Assembly (NCBI GenBank): GCA_950054195.1
Contig: CATLPG010000017.1
Span: 1 to 54,223, forward strand
Source: an uncultured Saccharospirillaceae bacterium
GTDB taxonomy: Bacteria; Bacteroidota; Bacteroidia; Flavobacteriales_D; CAJJDF01
Direction of reading: 5' to 3'
DNA: 54,223 nt
The position numbers and the translations under genes were made by a program. Positions within the stretch are counted from its first letter, which is position 1, and each line of letters starts with the position of its first letter. The notes under the pieces were generated by a model. The model had not been told where the DNA came from. It made no database searches and saw nothing but the letters and a program-made list of their open reading frames with translations. Positions 49,409 to 54,223 of the stretch are shown one piece after another.

Positions 49409-49453
49409 CTGCCTTTGTCGGCAGACAGGAGGGATTGAGGGTGTGTAAAATAA
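49409..49453 (+). repeat. Intergenic repeat copy 1 (hairpin plus GAGGGATT..AGGGTGTGTAAAAT)
   Basis: A hairpin CTGCC-tttgtc-GGCAG (49409-49424) followed by GAGGGATTGAGGGTGTGTAA and AATAA. The second copy is at 50732-50766. It looks like a dispersed Bacteroidota intergenic repeat. Confidence 0.6.
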
Positions 49454-49526
49454 TTCAATACATTTTTTTAATTTTCAAATTAAACCTTTTCAAAAAGAAA
49501 CAGTCTTAGATGTATAACAACCCTGC

Positions 49527-50063
49527 ATGGAGGTGACCGATCAACAGATACTAGAAACCTATAAAAAAGGAAAACAAGACTTGGCTTTTAGTCAGCTAAT
49601 GACAAAATACCAAGAGCGTATCTATTGGCATATCCGAAGGATGGTACTCAAACATGATGATGCAAACGACATCATCCAAAACACCTTTATAAAAGCGTGG
49701 AAAGGACTCGAAAAATTTCGAGAAGAAGCAAACCTGTACACTTGGTTATACCGAATCGCTACCAACGAAACTATCACCTTCATCAATCAAAACAAAAAGC
49801 GATTAGCACAAAACATTGATGATGTTGCAGAGGTATTACAACAAGAAAAAACAGACAACCACTACACCGGTGAAGAAATAAAAATAAAATTGCAACAAGC
49901 CATAAGCACATTACCTGAGAAGCAAAAACTGGTGTTTAACATGAAGTATTTTCAAGAAATGAAATACCAAGACATGGCAGATATACTTGGTGGATCTGTA
50001 GGCTCGTTGAAAGCTTCCTACTTTCATGCAGTAAAAAAAATAGAAGAATTTTTAACCAAATGA
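49527..50063 (+). CDS. ECF-type RNA polymerase sigma factor
   Basis: 178 residues of the extracytoplasmic-function sigma group. Region 2: FSQLMTKYQERIYWHIRRMV, DDANDIIQNTFIKAWKGLEKF, TWLYRIATNETITFIN. Region 4 HTH: LPEKQKLVFNMKYFQEMKYQDMADILGGSVGSLKASYFHAVKKIEEFL. It is followed by a membrane anti-sigma-like gene and a Spy-like exported protein, the usual layout of envelope-stress regulons in Bacteroidota. It starts 36 bp before the anti-sigma ATG. Confidence 0.93.
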   Translation: MEVTDQQILETYKKGKQDLAFSQLMTKYQERIYWHIRRMVLKHDDANDIIQNTFIKAWKGLEKFREEANLYTWLYRIATNETITFINQNKKRLAQNIDDVAEVLQQEKTDNHYTGEEIKIKLQQAISTLPEKQKLVFNMKYFQEMKYQDMADILGGSVGSLKASYFHAVKKIEEFLTK

Positions 50064-50099
50064 TTAAACCTTTTGCAAAAAAAGGAGTCATACTTACAA

Positions 50100-50663
50100 A
50101 TGGACAAAAACAACCAACATATCAACTTTTCTAGTAACGGTTCAAACAATGATTTTGAACTACCAAAAAACTACTTCGATGAAATGCAATTAGAAATAAA
50201 AGCAAAAATCATCGAAGAGAAATTAAAGGCATTGGTTACTAACTCAAACGACTTTAAAGTTCCACAAGGGTATTTTAAGCAGCTTCAAAGTCATATTCCA
50301 TTAAAGAAAAAAACACCTATTGTTTCGTTAATTTCGTCAAGAGTTATAAAATATGCTGCCGCAGTAGCGATTATTCTTACACTAGGAATTATCGGTTACC
50401 AAACATATAGTACTACAAGTACAGCTGATGAATTTTTACTAGCCGATAATTTCGCCACAACCTCTGTAGAAGATTATTTTAATGACTTAACAGAAGACCA
50501 AACAACGATTGAATTAATTGAATATAGCGAAGAAACAAACGCTCCCGTAACCAAGGAACAAAACACAACAGTAAAAGAAGTAGAAGATATTATTGATGAC
50601 CCCATAACTATCGACCCTACTGACCTACTAGAAATTGAAGAAGAGGATTTTGATATATTATAA
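50100..50663 (+). CDS. Anti-sigma factor-like membrane protein
   Basis: 187 residues from the ATG at 50100 (a TTG at 50073 would overlap poorly). The N-terminal cytoplasmic part is polar and helical with PKNYFDEMQLEIKAKIIEEKLKAL. One TM helix lies at about 82-99 (IKYAAAVAIILTLGIIGYQ). A short acidic periplasmic tail follows, rich in Asp/Glu/Thr, with IDPTDLLEIEEEDFDIL. The position, directly after the sigma gene, and the single-pass layout identify it as the probable anti-sigma partner, although the anti-sigma ZAS-type motif (HxxxCxxC) is absent. It starts 36 bp after the sigma stop. Confidence 0.75.
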   Translation: MDKNNQHINFSSNGSNNDFELPKNYFDEMQLEIKAKIIEEKLKALVTNSNDFKVPQGYFKQLQSHIPLKKKTPIVSLISSRVIKYAAAVAIILTLGIIGYQTYSTTSTADEFLLADNFATTSVEDYFNDLTEDQTTIELIEYSEETNAPVTKEQNTTVKEVEDIIDDPITIDPTDLLEIEEEDFDIL

Positions 50664-50731
50664 AACACACATAAAATAACCTTAATGAGTCATCATACTA
50701 ATTTAATAGAAAAAATCATACAAATTAATTT

Positions 50732-50766
50732 CCCTCTTGAGAGGGATTTAAGGGTGTGTAAAATAA
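50732..50766 (+). repeat. Intergenic repeat copy 2
   Basis: Hairpin CCCTC-TTGA-GAGGG (50732-50745) and the tract GAGGGATTTAAGGGTGTGTA plus AAATAA; the same tract as 49429-49453 with one base changed in length. It lies between the anti-sigma gene and the Spy-like gene. Confidence 0.6.
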
Positions 50767-50826
50767 AAATAACCTCATGATTTTTTCGATTATAATGCAC
50801 AAACGGACAATCAAAAAACTATTATC

Positions 50827-51294
50827 ATGAAAACATTTAACTACATATTAGCCATACTTTTCGTTTTTAACGGATTAATAGCCTCTGCCCAAGGCGGAGA
50901 TGAACAAACCAGACAAGAAACACGCAAAGCAATGAAAATTGCCATTATTACTAAGCGAGTAGGATTAACCGAAGAAGAATCTAAAAAGTTTTGGCCCATC
51001 CATGATGCCATGGAACAGGAAATGAAAGCGCTTCGAAAAGATTATAAAAAGAAAAACAAAAGCGACAAAAAACTGGAAGACTTAAGCGATCAAGAGTTAG
51101 AAGCTTTGTTGAATGCTTCGTTCGAATTCAAACAAAAGCAACTAGATCTTAAGCGAAAGTATCATACCAAATACAAAGAGGTGTTGCCTATTCGTAAAAT
51201 AGCTAAGTTATACCATGTGGAAAAACGCATCAACCAAGAAATAAAATCCCGAGACCAAGGCAAACCAAGAGGTGATTTTAGAGGTAGAAGATAA
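50827..51294 (+). CDS. Spy/CpxP-like periplasmic protein
   Basis: 155 residues with a signal peptide (YILAILFVFNGLIASAQ). The mature part is highly charged and helical: KRVGLTEEESKKFWPIHDAMEQEMKALRKDYKKKNK and FEFKQKQLDLKRKYHTKYKEVLPIRKIAKLYHVEKRINQEI. The helical repeats and the LTEEESKKFWPI motif match the Spy/CpxP family of periplasmic chaperones or stress sensors. It is the third member of the sigma/anti-sigma/Spy-like set and probably a regulon target or sensor. Confidence 0.85.
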   Translation: MKTFNYILAILFVFNGLIASAQGGDEQTRQETRKAMKIAIITKRVGLTEEESKKFWPIHDAMEQEMKALRKDYKKKNKSDKKLEDLSDQELEALLNASFEFKQKQLDLKRKYHTKYKEVLPIRKIAKLYHVEKRINQEIKSRDQGKPRGDFRGRR

Positions 51295-51305
51295 CATGAG
51301 TTTGT

Positions 51306-51899
51306 ATGTTCAAAAAAAGCGTTCATAGAACTCATATCAATACAAACATTTTGTTAGGATTTTTTATTCAGCCTATTACATTTCTTTTGATTGTCTTCTT
51401 AACTTCTTGTGGGGCATTAACAAGTGAAGAAAAAAAAGAACCAGAGGATGAAAATAAATTTGAGCTCAAAAACAATTTTAAAGATTTCTCAAAGACCTTA
51501 AGCGATAATGATTCGATCAAGTTCATGTTTGACTTATCCGTTTGTACTAGTGTATCAAATGCTTCTTTTGTTTTTGAGAAGAACGACAAACAGATCATTT
51601 GGAAAGGCTACTTTTCTGATGAATTTATGGATACCATAGCTTATTTAAAACATCCAATAGAAGATTTCTCTTTAGACGCTTCCTTAGCACAAAGTATCAA
51701 TTATTATTTCACAGAAGTTAGCAAAGATACATTGAGGTACCACTTTAGACCCGACCTAACCATAACAAACAAAAGTGATACACTGTTTTATGTAAATAAG
51801 GGTAATTTAATCGATAAGCTAAAATTCTTAGCTAACTTTAATAAATCATTTAAACCTTACTTGGGAGAGATTGGTTTAGTAGAGACACCTCAAAAGTAA
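51306..51899 (+). CDS. Lipoprotein, unknown function
   Basis: 197 residues from the ATG at 51306, 11 bp after the Spy-like gene. There is a basic stretch (MFKKSVHRTH), a hydrophobic segment ILLGFFIQPITFLLIVF and a lipobox (LTSC, Cys35). An acidic region (EEKKEPEDENK) leads to a beta-rich domain (ETVSKDTLRYHFRPDLTITNKSD-like). The function is not recognised. The close spacing suggests it belongs to the envelope-stress set. Confidence 0.65.
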   Translation: MFKKSVHRTHINTNILLGFFIQPITFLLIVFLTSCGALTSEEKKEPEDENKFELKNNFKDFSKTLSDNDSIKFMFDLSVCTSVSNASFVFEKNDKQIIWKGYFSDEFMDTIAYLKHPIEDFSLDASLAQSINYYFTEVSKDTLRYHFRPDLTITNKSDTLFYVNKGNLIDKLKFLANFNKSFKPYLGEIGLVETPQK

Positions 51900-51941
51900 G
51901 GTTATCTCTTTTCATAAATCGAAAAGCACTTATTGAAAGGT

Positions 51942-52105
51942 GAATGTTTACAGAAATAGCTGTACATCAAACGGAATTGCGTTCCGAATGGAACATAGCA
52001 TGAAGTGCAGCATTTAACAGCGGTTTTGTGATTGGATCATCACAAAAATTTCCTTAAATATTCTTGATTTTTTTGATTCGTTTTTTCATCAAGGAAAAAA
52101 TGAAT
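51942..52105. repeat. 164-bp structured direct repeat, copy 1
   Basis: Aligned without gaps to 52863-53026, with ten mismatches (about 94 percent identity by eye). It carries three small hairpins: TTACAG..CTGTA, GTTCC-GAAT-GGAAC, and TGTGAT-TGGATC-ATCACA. A TTTTTTC-ATCAAG-GAAAAAA terminator-like end follows. A 19-codon frame (MFTEIAVHQTELRSEWNIA) occurs in both copies with two amino-acid changes. It occupies the gap between the lipoprotein gene and mntA. Confidence 0.85.
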
Positions 52106-52175
52106 ACACAAGGCTTGAAGAAATTGTGTTTATGTAAACAACATAAGTACTTCAATTATTGTTATTTTTATATCA

Positions 52176-52475
52176 ATGAAACTCATAGAATCAAATATTG
52201 ACAAAATCATTGAGCTTTGTAGATTACACAAAGTATCAAAGCTATTTGCCTTTGGATCTGTCCTTTCAAAAAATTTCAAGCAATCAAGCGATATTGATTT
52301 ACTAGTCGACTTTGAAGATATGGATGTAATCGACTATGCAGACAATTATTTTAATTTAAAAAGTGCACTAGAAGCAATTCTTAAAAGACCCATTGATTTA
52401 CTTGAACAGCAAGCAGTAAAAAACCCTTACCTTAAAAAATCAATTGACACAAATAAACAGTTAATTTATGGATAA
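52176..52475 (+). CDS. mntA: MNT-domain nucleotidyltransferase antitoxin (MntA-type)
   Basis: 99 residues of the minimal nucleotidyltransferase family. Active-site motif FAFGSVLSKNFKQSSDIDLLVDF has the GS-X10-DXD pattern with the two catalytic Asp residues. Known family members AMPylate the partner HEPN toxin on a tyrosine and neutralise it. It is the first gene of a two-gene cassette, overlapping hepT by 8 bp. The pair lies between two copies of a 164-bp repeat. Confidence 0.9.
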   Translation: MKLIESNIDKIIELCRLHKVSKLFAFGSVLSKNFKQSSDIDLLVDFEDMDVIDYADNYFNLKSALEAILKRPIDLLEQQAVKNPYLKKSIDTNKQLIYG

Positions 52476-52806
52476 GCATATCAAAACATGGCTTTATGAT
52501 ATTCTTCAATCCATTCATGAAATTGAAAGTTACTTTGATAATGATCAATATGGTTATAACGATTACGTAGCTGACACGAAAACAAAACGAGCTGTTGAAA
52601 GAGATTTAGAAATAATTGGTGAAGCTATTAATCGAATCCTTAAACTAGATGATAGCATTAAAATTTCTAATGCTCGAAACATTATTGGCACACGAAACAG
52701 AATCATCCACGGTTATGATACCATATCTGACCAACTCATTTGGTCTATCGTTCAAAAAGATCTCCCTATTTTAAAAACAGAAGTTGAATATTTGCTGGGT
52801 GAGTAA
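52468..52806 (+). CDS. hepT: HEPN-domain RNase toxin (HepT-type)
   Basis: 112-residue helical HEPN protein. The RNase motif R76-X4-H81-X-Y83 reads TRNRIIHGYD; His is the catalytic residue and Tyr83 is the family's known AMPylation target. ERDLEIIGEAINRIL is also conserved. Active-site integrity suggests a live toxin. It overlaps mntA by 8 bp, so both are translated together. Confidence 0.9.
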   Translation: MDKHIKTWLYDILQSIHEIESYFDNDQYGYNDYVADTKTKRAVERDLEIIGEAINRILKLDDSIKISNARNIIGTRNRIIHGYDTISDQLIWSIVQKDLPILKTEVEYLLGE

Positions 52807-52862
52807 TTCCCTAATCCCTAAAAAGAATTACCAAACAACAATTAAGTTACCCTCTAAAGGAC

Positions 52863-53026
52863 GAATGTTTACAGAAATAGCTGTAAATCAAACGGAATTG
52901 CGTTACGAATGGAACATAGCCTGAAATGCAGCATTTAACAGCGGTTTTGTGAGGGGATCATCACAAAAATTTCCTTAAACATTCTTAATTTTTTTGATTC
53001 ATTTTTTCATCAAGGGAAAAATGAAT
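52863..53026. repeat. 164-bp structured direct repeat, copy 2
   Basis: Copy of 51942-52105, lying 57 bp after hepT and 51 bp before the next gene. The hairpin GTTAC-GAAT-GGAAC has lost a pair here, while TGTGA..TCACA remains. Confidence 0.85.
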
Positions 53027-53077
53027 ATCCAAATACTTGGATAAATTGTTTTAATTTGTGATCCATTATCTTCTAAA

Positions 53078-53626
53078 ATGAAATTTAATAACAAGAATTA
53101 TATAATAGAAGTCTCTATTGATGACTCAAGTATTGATGAGCCTTTTGGGAATAAGTTTAATAAAGTATATTTTGAAGAATCAGAATATATTTTCCCTACA
53201 AAGATTGGGATTAAGATCTTTCAAAATAATAAAATGATAAATTCCGCAATAATAGGATCTGTTGGTGGCGGAACTGGAATCCATAAAAACTCCCTAATAA
53301 TAGAAGACAATAGATTGATTATTTGTTGCTCTAATTATGTTTTTTGTATGACAATTCCTAATCTAGAGTTGGAGTGGAAAACAAAAGCTGATTTTGCAAC
53401 TTGCTTTGCAATATTTAAACTCGATTCTGACTATATCGTCCATGGAGAATTAGAGATATCAAAACTAAATTCCAAGGGAGAAATCATATGGAAACAATCG
53501 GGAGCCGATATTTTTACTACAGAAAAAGGAGATGATTGTTTTGAAATAACCAAATCTTATATTCAAGCTAAAGATTGGAGTAATAATATATATAAATTCA
53601 GTTTTGATGGGGAAATAATAAAATAA
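53078..53626 (+). CDS. Hypothetical beta-rich protein after the MntA-HepT cassette
   Basis: 182 residues, no signal peptide. The chain is mostly beta strands: YIIEVSIDDSSIDEP, IGSVGGGTGIHKNSLIIEDNRLIICCSNYVFCM, NLELEWKTKADFATCF and KINSKGEIIWKQ-like (KLNSKGEIIWKQSG). The Trp- and Gly-spaced strands resemble beta-propeller or PQQ-like repeats of a small WD-type fold. I recognise no named family. It lies directly after the second 164-bp repeat and ends 3 bp before the convergent AtoE gene. Its position in the repeat-flanked segment suggests it was acquired with it. Confidence 0.6.
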   Translation: MKFNNKNYIIEVSIDDSSIDEPFGNKFNKVYFEESEYIFPTKIGIKIFQNNKMINSAIIGSVGGGTGIHKNSLIIEDNRLIICCSNYVFCMTIPNLELEWKTKADFATCFAIFKLDSDYIVHGELEISKLNSKGEIIWKQSGADIFTTEKGDDCFEITKSYIQAKDWSNNIYKFSFDGEIIK

Positions 53627-53629
53627 GAA

Positions 53630-54223
53630 TCAAAAAACCACCAAAACCCCTGCAAAAATAACCGTACCAATTACCATCAAAAACAAACAATAAGGAATAA
53701 TCTCTTTTACGTTTAATTTGGTAATACCAAGCAAAGGCAGTGCCCAAAAAGGTTGTAACATATTCGTTAATTGATCTCCGTAAGCAATCGCCATAATGCT
53801 TTTGGGTAAAGAAACACCTAACTCATTCGCTGCTTGCAACACAATAGGTCCTTGTATTGCCCACTGTCCTCCTCCACTAGGCACAAAAACATTTACTAAA
53901 CCAGCACTAACAAAGGTGTATAATGGAAAGGTTGCTTCAGTAGATACCTCAACAAAAAACTGCGAAATTTCATTCATCAATCCGCTATATTTCATTACTC
54001 CTAGTATTCCAAAATAAAAAGGAAATTGAATTAATATCCCCGATACACTTCCAATAGATTTTTCAATGCCTCTCAAAAAAGTGAAAATGCTTTTGTAAGA
54101 GATAAAACAAAGTCCCAAAAGAAAGAGATTAATAAAATCGAGCGTTAAAAACTTAAGCGATAAGCTGGCTGGCTTAATAATAGCTACATAAATCGCATAA
54201 CCAATAATAATGGCTCCTATAAG
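53630..54223 (-). CDS. atoE: AtoE-type short-chain fatty acid transporter (C-terminal part, cut by window edge)
   Basis: 197 residues; the frame runs off the right edge, so the start is missing. Several membrane helices are visible (ILIQFPFYFGILGVM, FPLYTFVSAGLVNVFV, FWALPLLGITKL and a final CLFLMVIGTVIFAGVLVVF). The signature FVPSGGGQWAIQGPIVLQAANELGVSL is the hallmark of the AtoE family of short-chain fatty acid transporters. In the full-length family it is about 440 residues, so about half is present. It may supply acyl chains for beta-oxidation, matching the fad operon upstream, but no direct link is seen. Confidence 0.9.
   Translation of the reverse strand, partial: LIGAIIIGYAIYVAIIKPASLSLKFLTLDFINLFLLGLCFISYKSIFTFLRGIEKSIGSVSGILIQFPFYFGILGVMKYSGLMNEISQFFVEVSTEATFPLYTFVSAGLVNVFVPSGGGQWAIQGPIVLQAANELGVSLPKSIMAIAYGDQLTNMLQPFWALPLLGITKLNVKEIIPYCLFLMVIGTVIFAGVLVVF

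Noticed and set aside
51942-53026. Integron attC sites or CRISPR repeats flanking MntA-HepT
   Set aside because: There are only two copies, 164 bp each. No GTTRRRY/RYYYAAC core pair was found at their ends, and there is no spacer structure.

Overview
The window looks like chromosomal DNA from a member of Bacteroidota, most likely Flavobacteriia (order Flavobacteriales). Supporting signs are AT-rich DNA, weak or absent Shine-Dalgarno sites, promoter boxes of the TAnnTTTG type, a C-terminal tail resembling type IX secretion cargo, Bacteroidota-restricted families (DUF2480, DUF5723-like barrel, cysteine-less COG1579 protein), and a sigma/anti-sigma/Spy-like module. No rRNA, tRNA, CRISPR array, prophage or transposase was found. 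Both edges cut genes: an RND-type exporter on the left and an AtoE-type fatty-acid transporter on the right.

Layout. 1-3.2 kb (minus): RND exporter start, coiled-coil COG1579 protein, a 60-residue conserved protein, gltX. 3.3-10.6 kb (plus): an unrecognised protein, murF, an M42 aminopeptidase, a lipoprotein, then deoC with a small membrane protein and two aldehyde dehydrogenase-like genes (one full length, one truncated), closed by an 18-bp-stem bidirectional terminator. 10.7-21.4 kb (minus): two paralogous outer-membrane barrels around a lipoprotein, an O-antigen ligase/polymerase-like protein with a Wzz-like protein, an OmpA-domain protein, a large outer-membrane barrel and a 1018-residue TPR protein. 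21.5-27.8 kb (minus): a MarR-fadN-fadA-fadE beta-oxidation operon with an 18-bp palindromic operator candidate and a four-helix-bundle gene inserted between fadN and fadA.

28-34 kb (plus): a large lipoprotein and a barrel-TSP3-OmpA fusion, then sufE, a SufT-like DUF59 gene, DUF2007 and DUF2480 in a tight iron-sulfur operon. Converging on it are methylmalonyl-CoA epimerase and a probable secreted protein. 35-38.6 kb (plus): ferritin, then an NfeD/flotillin/stomatin-like membrane-microdomain operon. 38.6-44.4 kb (plus): a MORN lipoprotein bracketed by a 10-bp inverted repeat, a Crp/Fnr regulator preceded by a duplicated gene fragment, an alpha/beta-hydrolase-S41 fusion and a membrane-anchored papain-like protease. 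44.4-49.4 kb: pabB-like, SpoU methyltransferase, ssb (minus), a small zinc-finger protein, a probable LuxR-type remnant, a lipoprotein and an M28 peptidase. 49.5-51.9 kb: ECF sigma factor, anti-sigma-like protein, Spy-like periplasmic protein, lipoprotein. 51.9-53.6 kb: a MntA-HepT toxin-antitoxin pair between two 164-bp direct repeats, and an unknown beta-rich protein.

Most of the window is housekeeping. The unusual parts are the split ALDH16-like pair beside deoC, the repeat-bracketed four-helix-bundle gene inside the fad operon, the MarR palindrome, the duplicated protease 5' end in front of the crp-like gene, the inverted-repeat-bracketed MORN gene, and the structured 164-bp repeat flanking MntA-HepT. 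No stretch longer than 300 bases lacks a gene.
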